From an uncultured Glaciecola sp. (GTDB taxonomy: Bacteria > Pseudomonadota > Gammaproteobacteria > Enterobacterales > Alteromonadaceae), in NCBI GenBank assembly GCA_937125395.1, contig CAKZLI010000028.1, positions 1-64,000 on the forward strand: 64,000 nucleotides of DNA, read 5' to 3'. Position 1 is the first letter of the stretch; each line of letters opens with the position of its first letter. Shown piece after piece: positions 25,721-35,575 of the stretch. The notes beneath the pieces are model-generated. The model saw nothing but the letters and a program-made list of their open reading frames with translations. It did no database searches and was not told where the DNA came from. The position numbers and the translations under genes are program-made.

Positions 25721-28177
25721 CTAAAAGCTCAATACAACACTGGCGCCTTTATCTAGCGTAATAGTGACAGATACATTACCCGTTGAGGGGTCCCATGCTT
25801 CAGCGACTTCTTGTGTAGATAGTGGATTACCATTTACCGACAGTGCTGTTAAGGCCTTGGGAATGTTATGGATGATGTAATTGACTTCTCGTTGACTAGG
25901 TGCAGAGACATAACTCCCTTCAACTTGGGCATCTATGGCTAGAATTGATGCTGTCGCTACAGCGCTAAAATGAATGCGTTGGTAGGCATTATCTTGCAAT
26001 GAATTAGGTGCTACGCCATCATCTTCTAATAACCGATAGTGAGCGTTTTTGACGCTAGCATCATAATAATAATGCATGTTCAATCGAGCACTCGAATACG
26101 CTTTTAGATGCTGAGTTGGACTGACCATCGGAATAAAAGCGCCCGCTTTAACCAATAATGGTAACCGCTCTAACGGGGCATCAACCTCAACAGTACGACC
26201 ACCAACAAAACGTGTATCGGTAGCATAGTCAAACCAAACACCATCGGGTAAATCAATACTGACTTTATCGACATTCGGTGCCGTAACCGGATGCACTAAG
26301 AAACTCTCTCCCCATAAATACGCATTGGCTTGCGTAAATTGATCCGGATCGAGGAAACTAACTGGGCGCATTAATGGCATCCCCGTTAAACTATGCTCCA
26401 TTGCTAATGTGTAGTTGTAGGGTGTTAATGCATAGCGGAGTTTAATATATTGGCGAGCTATGTCTTTTACGTCTGCAGAATGAAACACAGGTTCAGGTGC
26501 AATATGACCTTGTGCATGTGGTCTGAACACTGGCGAAAACGCACCAAACTGAGTCCAACGAATATACAGCTCTGGGTCAAAGGTTTCTCCTCCAGCAAAT
26601 CCGCCTACATCAGAATGGATATAACCCAAACCCATCAGTGACATTTGTAACGCCAACTCCACTTGCGGAACTAAGCCGCCCCACTCTCGAGCAACATCGC
26701 CCGTCCATGGGATCAATCCATAGCGCTGAGACCCTAAAAAGCCCGCACGCATCATCACAAACGGTCGCATATCGGGGCTCAGTGTTTGTTGATGCTCATA
26801 CACCATTTGGGCCCATTGATGGCCATATACATTATGGATTTCTTCGGCGGTAACCAATAAACCATCAAGGTTATGGATACTATCGCTGGGGTGTACTTCC
26901 GGCTCTCCTAAATCTCCCCACCACCCCGTAACACCTTGGGCATAGAGTTGACTATAAAATTGATTAAACCAACGCTGAGCGTCTGTATCAAACACATCAA
27001 CTAATCCTGTGTTGCCAAAATAAAAATCAAAGCGACGAGGTTCACCAGCTAGATTATTGGCTAATGCACCGGCTTGCACAGCACTATCCCATTGTTTGGA
27101 TGAGGATAAGATAAACGGTTCGGTGATCACTATCGTATTGACCCCTTGGTCAGTAAAACCGGCGATCATTTGTTCAGGTTCAGGAAATGTGTTTCGATCC
27201 CAGGTTAAATTACCCATGTGACCTTTGATGTCCGGACCAAACCAAAATAAATCCAATACAACCGCATCAAGCGGAATATCTTGATCGATAAACGCTTGCA
27301 CTGTCGCTTGTGTCTCAGCTTGGCTTTTATAGCCAAAACGTGAAGCAAAGTTACCTAACGCCCAGCGTGGCGGCAATGGCTGCTTTCCCGTTACATCAGC
27401 AATATTAGTAGCAACGTCAATCTGATTATTACCCAATACAACAATGTAACTGGTACGTCCGGCTACCGCTTCAAACTGCAATACATCAGGCTCAGTGTGG
27501 CCAATGTCCAAATACCCACTGGCTGAGTTATCAAACAAAATAGCGTAGTGCTGATCAGATATCACCGCTGGAAGCGAATAATACATTTGATTCGATTCGG
27601 TGGTGTATCCATAATGCGCACGATTGTACAACGGCATACGATGACCTCGACGATCCATTCCCAATACACGTTGCCCACCACCTAATAACTGCTCGTCATC
27701 ATCCAGTACAAACCGAAATCCGCGTAACGTTTGCGTAGCAAACAACCCTACTTCTTCTTCGACAATCAACGGCGTTGTTGAGGTCATTGAAGAACCTAAA
27801 CCAAACCCTAATTTACCTGTTGTTAAATTTATTAAGGCATAGCTATGCTGCGTCGATAAAACCATCTCAGTATGAGCACCAGACGAAGCTGATGCCTGTT
27901 CTAGAGATGTGCTCACCGCTCGGCTCGGATCAGCAAGAGCAAATGACGGTAACTGACGCATTCCATCGGGAGCATAAGTAACGACAAAACTATACTGGTT
28001 GATTGCTTGCACTGTCACTTGAGTATCACCGGTGTGATAACGCAACATACCAGAATCATGTTGGATATTTTGGACAATCGGTTGGTCATGCTCTGCTGTG
28101 TTTGCATGCACAACACTTGACAGTAAACTAACCAAAAACACTGCTGTAATAAATGATCTCATGTGAATTCCTAGCAT
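25721..28177 (-). CDS. Secreted GH31 alpha-glucosidase
   Basis: This GH31 glycoside hydrolase (about 818 residues) probably releases glucose from maltodextrins outside the cytoplasm. A signal peptide (FITAVFLVSLLSSVVHA) is followed by the N-terminal beta-sandwich and a catalytic barrel. The barrel has DLFWFGPDIKG and the nucleophile region GWWGDLGEPE, then HSDVGGF and the C-terminal sheet domains. Two starts are plausible: ATG 28177 (AGGA 7 bases upstream) or ATG 28162 (AGGA 6 bases upstream). A further ATG at 28201 would overlap the amylase gene. It follows the GH13 gene in one operon. Confidence 0.88.
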   Translation of the reverse strand: MLGIHMRSFITAVFLVSLLSSVVHANTAEHDQPIVQNIQHDSGMLRYHTGDTQVTVQAINQYSFVVTYAPDGMRQLPSFALADPSRAVSTSLEQASASSGAHTEMVLSTQHSYALINLTTGKLGFGLGSSMTSTTPLIVEEEVGLFATQTLRGFRFVLDDDEQLLGGGQRVLGMDRRGHRMPLYNRAHYGYTTESNQMYYSLPAVISDQHYAILFDNSASGYLDIGHTEPDVLQFEAVAGRTSYIVVLGNNQIDVATNIADVTGKQPLPPRWALGNFASRFGYKSQAETQATVQAFIDQDIPLDAVVLDLFWFGPDIKGHMGNLTWDRNTFPEPEQMIAGFTDQGVNTIVITEPFILSSSKQWDSAVQAGALANNLAGEPRRFDFYFGNTGLVDVFDTDAQRWFNQFYSQLYAQGVTGWWGDLGEPEVHPSDSIHNLDGLLVTAEEIHNVYGHQWAQMVYEHQQTLSPDMRPFVMMRAGFLGSQRYGLIPWTGDVAREWGGLVPQVELALQMSLMGLGYIHSDVGGFAGGETFDPELYIRWTQFGAFSPVFRPHAQGHIAPEPVFHSADVKDIARQYIKLRYALTPYNYTLAMEHSLTGMPLMRPVSFLDPDQFTQANAYLWGESFLVHPVTAPNVDKVSIDLPDGVWFDYATDTRFVGGRTVEVDAPLERLPLLVKAGAFIPMVSPTQHLKAYSSARLNMHYYYDASVKNAHYRLLEDDGVAPNSLQDNAYQRIHFSAVATASILAIDAQVEGSYVSAPSQREVNYIIHNIPKALTALSVNGNPLSTQEVAEAWDPSTGNVSVTITLDKGASVVLSF

Positions 28178-28190
28178 GGTGTTATCCTGT

Positions 28191-30194
28191 TTATTTATCA
28201 TTATTGATTGACCATGTCAGTTCGTAAACCGCAGATTCTAACGGTGCAAGGTCAACATCGAACCCAGTTACGCGTAACTCACCAATATCATTATTTAAAA
28301 GGTTTCTCATCATTATCGCTTGGTCCGGAAGCTGCCACTTTTCACGTACAGATTGTGGCAAAATCAGGGTCGAATTCAGTGCGGTGGATGGGTCAAAATT
28401 ACTTACAACAATCAATCCGATTTGTTTAGCCGTTTCATCCAAAGCGGTATGACGAGCAAACGAAAACTGCAATGCCCCGTATGACTGTTGCGTAGTATTC
28501 GATGTATCATTATCTTGCAAAGAGTGATGAATATTTGGCAGATGTAGGTCATGATAAGAACCTAACATTGCAGGGTGATGAGCTGAAATATGCATAACTT
28601 GGCGATGGTATTCACGCAGAGCTGTCTCTTGTGCAGTTAACTGACCACCATCAAATTGACCGTTATTCATCCATCGTTGATGGGCTGGTACACCGGCATA
28701 ATCAAATATAGTCGTTCGGGTTGGATCACCAAACCCAGTTTCTTCACTGCCATCTTCTCCGACTTCTTGACCAAAATATAACATCGTAGGAGAGCGAGAT
28801 ACTAACGCAGATACAACTAACGCAGGCTTACCTTTGTGCATATCACCTGCAAAATCAGGACTCGCTATGCGTTGTTCATCGTGGTTTTCTAAAAAATGTA
28901 ACATATGCGCATCAATGTCTGCCACTTGCTCTTGAATGCGTGCCAAATTACCTGCATCACCATGCCCTTGCATCACGGCTTTGAGTGAATCATAAAAATC
29001 GACTTTGTCGTACAAATAATCCATCTTACCAATATGTAAATACTCACGAAATAAAGCTGGGTTATAGACTTCAGCAAGTAAAAATGCCTCTGGATATGTT
29101 ACTTTTATGGAGGAATTTAAAAACGACCAGAACTCACTTGGCACCATTTCTGCCATGTCGTAACGAAATCCATCAACGCCTTTTGCTAACCAATAATGCG
29201 CAATGTCATGAAATTGATCCCATGAATTGGGAAGCGATTGTCCTTGCCAAAATGCATGATGTTCGGCTACTCCTTTTTGTTCATAGCCTTGAGGGAGTCT
29301 TGGGAAATCATAACTACCATCGGGTTTAACACCGTAATTGACTTTAACCGTTTCGTACCAATCATTGCTATCTGGTTGGGCTGCGCGCGAACCGTTACCC
29401 GTCCACTTGGCGGGATTTTCGTTAAACTGACCATCCAGCAACGGGGCGCTATCGCCACCTAATGCTTGGTAACCATTACGCGCCTCTGGCACTTCAAACG
29501 ACGATCCTGGCACATAATAAAAGTTGTTATCACGTGCATACTCAACCCGGGTATCATCATGTTGACCTAGATTTGCAATACCCTCTGGACGACTTGTTGA
29601 TTCATATTGTCGTGCCACGTGATTAGGCACAATATCAATAATTACTTTCATCCCATTGGCGTGCGTACGGGCGATTAATGCTTCAAATTCAGCTAGGCGC
29701 TGACTAGGATCAATAGCCAAATCAGGATTAACGTTATAATAATCTTTAATCGCATAGGGTGACCCTGCCCGTCCTTTTATAACATCAGGATCATCATTAC
29801 TGATCCCATAAGCGCTGTAATCATTCACTAACGCATGATGCGGCACACCGGTATACCACACATGAGACACGCCTAGCTCAGCAATGCCTTGTAGTGCTTC
29901 ATCCGTGATATCAGCAAATTTGCCAACGCCGTTTTGTTCGACAGTACCCCAAGGGATATTAGCTGTATTGGTATTACCAAATAAGCGAGTAAACACTTGA
30001 TAAACAACTGGTTTACCTTGACCTTGTCCTTGATGCATATGCCATCCTGCCACTGTGGTTGTGGTTGTCTTTGCAGTATACGTGTTTGGCTGCGCTGCAA
30101 TCTCGACAGGCTTCGTGGTGGCGGGTGAACAACCGATTAATAAACTCGCAGCGACAAAGCTCGCTAACCATGATCTGTGGGGTAATTGTTGCAT
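28191..30194 (-). CDS. GH13 alpha-amylase family lipoprotein
   Basis: The 667-residue lipoprotein (lipobox LIGC, Cys22) is a GH13 enzyme acting on alpha-1,4-glucans. The catalytic triad is visible: nucleophile Asp346 (GFRYDMAEM), acid/base Glu375 (LLAEVYNP) and stabiliser Asp439 (LENHDEQR), with the conserved region IIDIVPNH (185-192). A C-terminal beta domain follows. The lipid anchor would place it at the cell surface or in the periplasm, next to the GH31 enzyme in the same operon. Exact product specificity cannot be read from the sequence. Confidence 0.9.
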   Translation of the reverse strand: MQQLPHRSWLASFVAASLLIGCSPATTKPVEIAAQPNTYTAKTTTTTVAGWHMHQGQGQGKPVVYQVFTRLFGNTNTANIPWGTVEQNGVGKFADITDEALQGIAELGVSHVWYTGVPHHALVNDYSAYGISNDDPDVIKGRAGSPYAIKDYYNVNPDLAIDPSQRLAEFEALIARTHANGMKVIIDIVPNHVARQYESTSRPEGIANLGQHDDTRVEYARDNNFYYVPGSSFEVPEARNGYQALGGDSAPLLDGQFNENPAKWTGNGSRAAQPDSNDWYETVKVNYGVKPDGSYDFPRLPQGYEQKGVAEHHAFWQGQSLPNSWDQFHDIAHYWLAKGVDGFRYDMAEMVPSEFWSFLNSSIKVTYPEAFLLAEVYNPALFREYLHIGKMDYLYDKVDFYDSLKAVMQGHGDAGNLARIQEQVADIDAHMLHFLENHDEQRIASPDFAGDMHKGKPALVVSALVSRSPTMLYFGQEVGEDGSEETGFGDPTRTTIFDYAGVPAHQRWMNNGQFDGGQLTAQETALREYHRQVMHISAHHPAMLGSYHDLHLPNIHHSLQDNDTSNTTQQSYGALQFSFARHTALDETAKQIGLIVVSNFDPSTALNSTLILPQSVREKWQLPDQAIMMRNLLNNDIGELRVTGFDVDLAPLESAVYELTWSINNDK

Positions 30195-30325
30195 GCCACG
30201 ACTTCCTTAATAAATACATTAAATATGTACACACTGTACAAACAGAAAAATCCGTAATTTGATGTCACCAGAATACCGAAAAATATTCACAAAATCCCTT
30301 GCATACGTTTTCATTACATCGAAAT

Positions 30326-30478
30326 CTAAAACAATGTGTAAATAAAACTCGCTAGTGAAGATTGTTGGGTCGCAACGACAATTCCTCCAAGTAATGCCAA
30401 CACAAGAACAATCGGTAGTAGCCATATTTTTTTGCGGACTTTTAAAAACTCCCACAAATCTGTTAAAAATTCTTTCAT
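30326..30478 (-). CDS. DUF5989 small membrane protein
   Basis: This 50-residue protein is easily missed. It starts MKEFLTDLWEFLKVRKKIW, has one hydrophobic helix (LLPIVLVLALLGGIVVA), and ends SLASFIYTLF. This is the pattern of DUF5989 proteins that accompany carbamoyltransferase and SxtJ genes. It lies 15 bases after the SxtJ-like gene, on the same strand and in the same order as in other genomes. Function unknown. The length, family match and context make it a confident gene in spite of its size. Confidence 0.85.
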   Translation of the reverse strand: MKEFLTDLWEFLKVRKKIWLLPIVLVLALLGGIVVATQQSSLASFIYTLF

Positions 30479-30493
30479 TGATTCACTTCTTAT

Positions 30494-31012
30494 TTAAAAT
30501 GGTTTGTGTAAATGTGATTTGTCTGATCGTTCATCGCGTTTGATATAATAGCTTGATATCTGTGCACAGCGCTTAGATTGATATTGTAATCCTTTGGACA
30601 AGCGTAACACCCAACCAAATGGTACAAATATCAGAAAATACACTACCGCTAATAAGACTGTAGTATTTATAAATCCTAATATAGAGGCTATTACCATCCA
30701 GCATCGGTAGACAGGATAAATTGCCCGTGGATAACATACAGCTCCAGCACATAAATAGACAGAAAGTACCACCGGCCATACAGGTAATATCGATATAAAA
30801 CTATCAAGATCCGTATAACTGCCAAATATCCATGGCAATACAAGCATAAAGACAAGAAGTATAAATAGGCTAAATTGCCATGCAAAATCCTGCATGCCCC
30901 GTTTATCATCTACGCCGAATGTTGGCAAAGCGATGCCCCGCCACATTGCTATGCATTTGGATATTATGGGTGCCATGAAAGGCATTGCTCGTAAATATTT
31001 AATCTTTGGCAA
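30494..31012 (-). CDS. SxtJ-like membrane protein
   Basis: The 172-residue protein has two or three membrane segments (SLFILLVFMLVLPWIFG, ILPVWPVVLSVYLCAGAV, and VLLAVVYFLIFVPFGWVLRL). It also has the SxtJ-type segment IYPVYRCWMVIASILGFINT. SxtJ proteins are paired with O-carbamoyltransferases (the name comes from the saxitoxin cluster), but their biochemical role is unclear. A TTG start at 31012 has AGAGGTG just upstream and overlaps the carbamoyltransferase stop by 14 bases. Later ATG starts (30985, 30976, 30946) remain possible. Confidence 0.8.
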   Translation of the reverse strand: MPKIKYLRAMPFMAPIISKCIAMWRGIALPTFGVDDKRGMQDFAWQFSLFILLVFMLVLPWIFGSYTDLDSFISILPVWPVVLSVYLCAGAVCYPRAIYPVYRCWMVIASILGFINTTVLLAVVYFLIFVPFGWVLRLSKGLQYQSKRCAQISSYYIKRDERSDKSHLHKPF

Positions 31013-32858
31013 ATGTCACCTCTTTAGCTTGTGCTATTGCATGTGCAGGCATTTGCTGTTTTGCCAGTAGCACATTGTCTATCACAACATAATCCATATC
31101 GGTAGCCAAGAAACAACGGATCGCATCACTGGGAGAGCAAACTGGCGGCTCACCTCTGACATTAAAACTAGTATTGATTACTAATGGAACGCCCGTCAAT
31201 GCATAAAAAGCCTCTATTAATGGATAGAATCGAGTCTGTTCAGAGCTAACGGTTTGCACCCGTGCCGAATTATCAACATGTGTTACCGCAGGGATCGGTT
31301 GCGGACCGATGACATCACCAACCAATAACATATAGGGACTAGGCTGAGATACATCAAACCATGCACTAGCATGCTCTTGGATTACCGCAGGAGCAAATGG
31401 ACGAAATGATTCTCGTTGTTTTATTTTTAAATTCATCACTGATTGCATTGTTGCGGAACGAGGGTCACCTATAATTGAACGATTTCCCAAAGAACGAGGG
31501 CCAAATTCCATACGCCCTTGAAACCAACCAATAACTTGCTCATCTGCAATTAATTCAGCAGTATACGCAAATACATCTTTAATCGATAATACTTGGTAAC
31601 TGACGCCCCAATCAGTGCACGCTTGAATAATCTGTTGCTCAGAATATTCTGGTCCTAAATAGGCATGTTGCATTGAGTCACTTTGTGCAACACAGTCACT
31701 TAAAAGCAATTGATGAGCCACTGTTACAGGCTTGGACGCAAAACGGTGGTGATATTCTAATGCAGCACCTAAGGCACCACCAGCATCCCCTGCTGCAGGC
31801 TGGATCCAAATAGCAGTAAAAGCACTATCCCTTAGTATTCGTCCGTTAGCGACACAATTAAGTGCAACACCACCGGCAAGACATAAATTTTCACATCCTG
31901 TTGATGCCTGTAAATGGTTTGTTATTTTAAGCACGATTTCTTCAATAACGACTTGAATAGATGCAGCTAAATCCTTTTGTTTTTGAGTGATGACGCCATC
32001 ATGAGGCAACGCAGGCCCATCAAATAAATGACAGAATGCATCTGTCACCATGACATTGCCTGCTGGATAATCAAAATACTGCATATTTAGCGCAAACGAC
32101 CCATCCGCTTTAACATCAATCAAATGACGATAGATATGTGCGACATAAATCGGTTTGCCGTATGGTGCTAAGCCCATTAACTTATATTCACCAGCATTGA
32201 CTTTAAATCCACAATAATAGGTAAAAGCGGAATACAATAAACCCAATGAGTGTGGAAAATGTAATTCCCAAATAGGCGTTAACCGATCGTCCTCCCCCAT
32301 CCATGCGCTACTCGTTGCCCATTCACCAACACCATCTAAACACAATACAGCGGAGTGAGAAAAAGGAGATGGGTAAAATGCAGAGGCAGCATGCGATAAA
32401 TGATGTTCACTAAATGCTAATTGAGGCACATGCGGTGTTTTATCGAAGAGGATCTGAGCATTAATCGAGGTCTCTTCGGCTTTTGCTCGACGCGCATGCA
32501 CTATTGCTCGACACTCTCGGCGTAATAGTTGTTTAAAATACAGTTTTTCTTTGAGCCAGATTGGCATAGCCCGAACAAATGAACCAAATCCATAAGGCGC
32601 GTTTGCCAAATAGGTTTCTAGTAATCGTTCGAATTTTAATAATGGTTTGTCGTAAAAAACAATAGCAGTGAGTTGTTCAAGTTCTATTTGTGCAGTATCT
32701 AGACAATATTCAATCGCCTGAGTCGGAAAACTTGGATCATGTTTTATGCGTGTAAAACGCTCTTCTTGTGCCGCGGCAAGGATATGTCCATCGGCGATGA
32801 TGACTGCTGCGCTATCATGATAAAGTGCAGAGAGTCCTAGAATGTATTGCTTGGTCAT
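30999..32858 (-). CDS. O-carbamoyltransferase (NodU/CmcH/TobZ family)
   Basis: This 619-residue enzyme transfers a carbamoyl group from carbamoyl phosphate to a hydroxyl, usually on a sugar or secondary metabolite. The N-terminal Kae1/TsaD-like domain has the metal-binding histidines in SEHHLSHAASAFYPS (His152, His153, His156) and the nucleotide segment LCLDGVGEW. The C-terminal half has GWFQGRMEFGPRSLGNRSI and INTSFNVRGEPP. It heads a three-gene set with the SxtJ-like and DUF5989 proteins. The acceptor is unknown; no biosynthetic gene cluster is near, so a cell-surface glycan is the best guess. Confidence 0.9.
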   Translation of the reverse strand: MTKQYILGLSALYHDSAAVIIADGHILAAAQEERFTRIKHDPSFPTQAIEYCLDTAQIELEQLTAIVFYDKPLLKFERLLETYLANAPYGFGSFVRAMPIWLKEKLYFKQLLRRECRAIVHARRAKAEETSINAQILFDKTPHVPQLAFSEHHLSHAASAFYPSPFSHSAVLCLDGVGEWATSSAWMGEDDRLTPIWELHFPHSLGLLYSAFTYYCGFKVNAGEYKLMGLAPYGKPIYVAHIYRHLIDVKADGSFALNMQYFDYPAGNVMVTDAFCHLFDGPALPHDGVITQKQKDLAASIQVVIEEIVLKITNHLQASTGCENLCLAGGVALNCVANGRILRDSAFTAIWIQPAAGDAGGALGAALEYHHRFASKPVTVAHQLLLSDCVAQSDSMQHAYLGPEYSEQQIIQACTDWGVSYQVLSIKDVFAYTAELIADEQVIGWFQGRMEFGPRSLGNRSIIGDPRSATMQSVMNLKIKQRESFRPFAPAVIQEHASAWFDVSQPSPYMLLVGDVIGPQPIPAVTHVDNSARVQTVSSEQTRFYPLIEAFYALTGVPLVINTSFNVRGEPPVCSPSDAIRCFLATDMDYVVIDNVLLAKQQMPAHAIAQAKEVTFAKD

Positions 32859-32905
32859 TATATTTATTTTGGCAATCTAGTATGTCCTTAATTGTGCCAC
32901 AAAAA

Positions 32906-32943
32906 CCCACATAGTCGTTAATATTTTGTTAACGTCTATGTGA
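32906..32943 (-). terminator. Terminator of repeat-rich lipoprotein gene
   Basis: An inverted repeat CACATAGACGTTAA / TTAACGACTATGTG (one mismatch) lies about 65 bases beyond the stop at 33006 and is followed on the minus strand by GGTTTTTG. Confidence 0.6.
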
Positions 32944-33005
32944 GTAATAATTCTGTATATACAGATTACTAGAGCAAAATAATAATGACTTTATTTGCTT
33001 AGTGC

Positions 33006-33557
33006 TTACTGACCGCCATCACCGTCTTTAGCTTTCTCTTTGGCCTTTTCTAATAATGCTTCAGCCTCTGATTTTTTGTCCATTGCACTTGATTTGATTT
33101 CGGCTAATTTATCTTTTCCCGCAGTCAGTTTATCTTTTCCCGCAGTCAGTTTATCTTTACCGCCGGCAAGTTTATCTTTGCCTTCTGCTAATTTGCCAGC
33201 AGCCATATCTTTATATTCGCCCGCTTTGTCCATCGCCGCATCTTTGTACTCGCCGGCTGTGTCTTTTGCCGCTGCACTGTATTCGTTCATTTTATCTTTA
33301 CCTGCAGCAACAACATTACCTGCTTCATCCATGGTGTCACTTCCCACTTCTTTGGCTTTGTCTAACATATCGGCAGATGCATTTTTTGCATCGGTCGCGG
33401 TCTTTTTAACGGTATCCATTACCGTTGCTTCTTCATTCGCCGCTTTTTCTTTGGCGGTTTGGTCACTGCACGCGCTTAAGGCAAGTGAGCCCACAACAAC
33501 AAGAGATACTAATGATAATTTAAATGAGGTAGCAATAAGTGGGTTTGATGAATGCAT
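33006..33557 (-). CDS. Lysine/alanine-rich repeat lipoprotein
   Basis: The 183-residue lipoprotein has lipobox LSAC (Cys30). The mature part is almost wholly low-complexity, highly charged, amphipathic helix made of Ala, Lys, Asp, Glu and Gly. It resembles apolipoprotein-like, LEA-like or YtxH-like stress proteins. Near the C-terminus GKDKL-type heptads are repeated four times, and their DNA is a tandem 21-bp repeat. A GGA site stands 7 bases before the ATG. No catalytic motif. It may protect or space the envelope, but function is not known. Confidence 0.75.
   Translation of the reverse strand: MHSSNPLIATSFKLSLVSLVVVGSLALSACSDQTAKEKAANEEATVMDTVKKTATDAKNASADMLDKAKEVGSDTMDEAGNVVAAGKDKMNEYSAAAKDTAGEYKDAAMDKAGEYKDMAAGKLAEGKDKLAGGKDKLTAGKDKLTAGKDKLAEIKSSAMDKKSEAEALLEKAKEKAKDGDGGQ
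33108..33191. repeat. Four tandem 21-bp repeats inside the lipoprotein gene
   Basis: Four adjacent 21-bp units each begin TTTATCTTT on the plus strand. Units 1 (33108-33128) and 2 (33129-33149) are identical; units 3 and 4 have diverged. They encode the heptads AGKDKLT/A. Confidence 0.9.
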
Positions 33558-33760
33558 AATTTTCCGTCCATAGTGATTAAATGTTTTAGTCTTACTTAAA
33601 TAGCATAGGAAGAGTTCGGTATCTGTGCAATATTTAATCCAAATTTTTTATTTATCTCAATAATACCTATCACTGCAAAGCCATGGGTATTTGAACCAAG
33701 CGGTAAACAGGATATACTCGAAACTTACAAAACAGATATGAATTATCGTGGATAACAATA

Positions 33761-35575
33761 ATGAAAAAAAACCACATTTGGTTTTATGCCATCATGCTGC
33801 TCATCCCTGCACTCGTCTTGTTGGGCATCGAAGTTCTCTTACGCATAAGTGGTTATGGAGCTCATCACAACCTCTTCATCCCAGTCCCTAATCAACCGGC
33901 GTACATGCAACCAAATCCCGATGTCATCCAACGATATTTTCCTTCACCTGAAGCTGCACCAAATGTGGCAATCGATACACAGTTTTTTTTAGCCGAGAAA
34001 CCCCAAGACTCACTGCGTATTGTTTCGATGGGCGGATCAACCGCTGCAGGATTCCCATATGGACGGTTTGGTTCACCTGCCGGTATTTTGCAGCATCGCC
34101 TTAAAGGTTTATATCCTGAGCATAATATAGAAATTATTAATGTGGCGATGTCCTCTATAAATACGTATATGCTACGAGATTTTGTCGACGAGGTTTTAGC
34201 AATCAACCCCGATGCCATTTATATTTATACGGGACATAACGAATATCTGGGCGTAATGGGCGTGGGTTCTCGCTATCAAGGTTTAGGCAGTCATCGATTA
34301 AATTTACTCTACTTAGCCTTAAAAGAATGGCGTTTGATCCAATTAATGCAAGCGTTGATATTACAAGTTAGTGGTCTTGACGATACACAACAGTCCGACT
34401 CTGTCAATTCTCGTACCGTAATGGCCAGCATCGCCAAAAACCAATCAATCGCATATGATTCTCCTGCATATAAAGCGGGGATTACCCAGTTTACCGATAA
34501 CCTTGAACACATTATTAAACAATTTGGCACTGCACAGTTACCAGTAATGTTATCTACAATTGCCAGTAATGATCGTGATCAACCGCCATTTAACACTACT
34601 TATTCATTACCTAAACAGACACTGCAACAAGTCAATCACTCAACGACATCGATAGCTGAACTTGATTCACTCTATCGCCAGCACAGTTACCATGCTTTGA
34701 TAAATTATCGCTATGGTCAAGCTTTACTCACCACTCAATCTGAACAAGCACAGCAATATCTCACTACTGCCCGTGATCTTGATGGTTTACGTTTTCGAGC
34801 GCCCGAGCAATTTAATCGTATTATTACTGATCTAGCTAAGCAACATCAGCATGTCCATCTGGTAGATGGTAAATCGGCATTACGCGCTGCTAGCCAATAC
34901 GGTGTGATTGGTAATGCACTTATGCTTGAGCATTTACATCCTAATGCAGACGGTTATGCAATACTTGCAGAGAGTATTCTCAATACGCTGACCGAGCAGC
35001 AGATACTTCCTGCGTCGGCGCATCAGCAGACTCAAGCTATCGCACAACAGCATAGTCAGGTCAGTGCCGCCGATATTATTTTTGCGCAACACAAAATCAA
35101 TAACCTAACATCCGATTATCCTTTTACCAGCTCAGCACAACCTGTACCTATTCTTACCGCCTCCGATCCAGCCGAACAAATTGGTCTAGCCCGAATAAAA
35201 CAAAATGATTACCTGCAACAACAAACCCTGTTGGTCAATCACTACCAATCAACGCAGCAATGGTTATTAGCTGCAAACGCAGCCAGTACCTTAGCCGATG
35301 GCCTACCGTTTAACGCACAATATGCCAATGGCGCGGCTAATCTGTATCGTCAGGCGGGTAGTTTTGATTACGCGCACTTTTATGCGTTACATGCTGTGCG
35401 TCTGTCACCTAATGATATCAATATGCGTTTGAGCCTAGCGCATATTCAGTTTAATAAGCGTTTATATGAACAAGCGATCGCATCGCTACAAGTGGTGTTA
35501 ACACTTAAGCCAAATCATCCAAAAGCGCAACAATACTTACAACAAATTAAGCAATATACGAGCAATGCATCATGA
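33761..35575 (+). CDS. Membrane-anchored SGNH hydrolase with TPR tail (copy 1)
   Basis: The 604-residue protein has one N-terminal membrane helix (FYAIMLLIPALVLLGIEVLL) and an SGNH/GDSL domain outside the cytoplasm. Block I is GGSTAAG (Ser93), block III GHNEYLG (Asn160) and block V LEHLHPN. The usual Asp of the DxxH motif is Glu390, with His393. The C-terminal ~150 residues form TPR-like helices ending in LKPNHPKAQQYLQQI. Family members remove or transfer acyl groups on glycans. It overlaps the paralogous next gene by 4 bases. It diverges from the lipoprotein gene and is near the carbamoyltransferase set. Confidence 0.82.
   Translation: MKKNHIWFYAIMLLIPALVLLGIEVLLRISGYGAHHNLFIPVPNQPAYMQPNPDVIQRYFPSPEAAPNVAIDTQFFLAEKPQDSLRIVSMGGSTAAGFPYGRFGSPAGILQHRLKGLYPEHNIEIINVAMSSINTYMLRDFVDEVLAINPDAIYIYTGHNEYLGVMGVGSRYQGLGSHRLNLLYLALKEWRLIQLMQALILQVSGLDDTQQSDSVNSRTVMASIAKNQSIAYDSPAYKAGITQFTDNLEHIIKQFGTAQLPVMLSTIASNDRDQPPFNTTYSLPKQTLQQVNHSTTSIAELDSLYRQHSYHALINYRYGQALLTTQSEQAQQYLTTARDLDGLRFRAPEQFNRIITDLAKQHQHVHLVDGKSALRAASQYGVIGNALMLEHLHPNADGYAILAESILNTLTEQQILPASAHQQTQAIAQQHSQVSAADIIFAQHKINNLTSDYPFTSSAQPVPILTASDPAEQIGLARIKQNDYLQQQTLLVNHYQSTQQWLLAANAASTLADGLPFNAQYANGAANLYRQAGSFDYAHFYALHAVRLSPNDINMRLSLAHIQFNKRLYEQAIASLQVVLTLKPNHPKAQQYLQQIKQYTSNAS

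Noticed and set aside
30219..30455. Minus-strand frame of 78 codons after the SxtJ-like gene
   Set aside because: It is out of frame with the 50-residue DUF5989 gene, which matches a known family and occupies the same DNA.
30999..32858. Part of a toxin or antibiotic biosynthetic cluster, as the saxitoxin-type names suggest
   Set aside because: No polyketide, peptide synthetase, amidinotransferase or tailoring genes are present; the families also occur alone in surface-glycan settings.
33108..33191. Regular short repeats that could suggest a CRISPR array
   Set aside because: The units are adjacent with no spacers and lie in frame inside a lipoprotein gene, giving heptad repeats.
33040..33573. 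Plus-strand frame of 177 codons rich in Ser, Leu and Ala
   Set aside because: It is the antisense shadow of the repeat lipoprotein gene; its repeats mirror that gene and it lacks a start signal.
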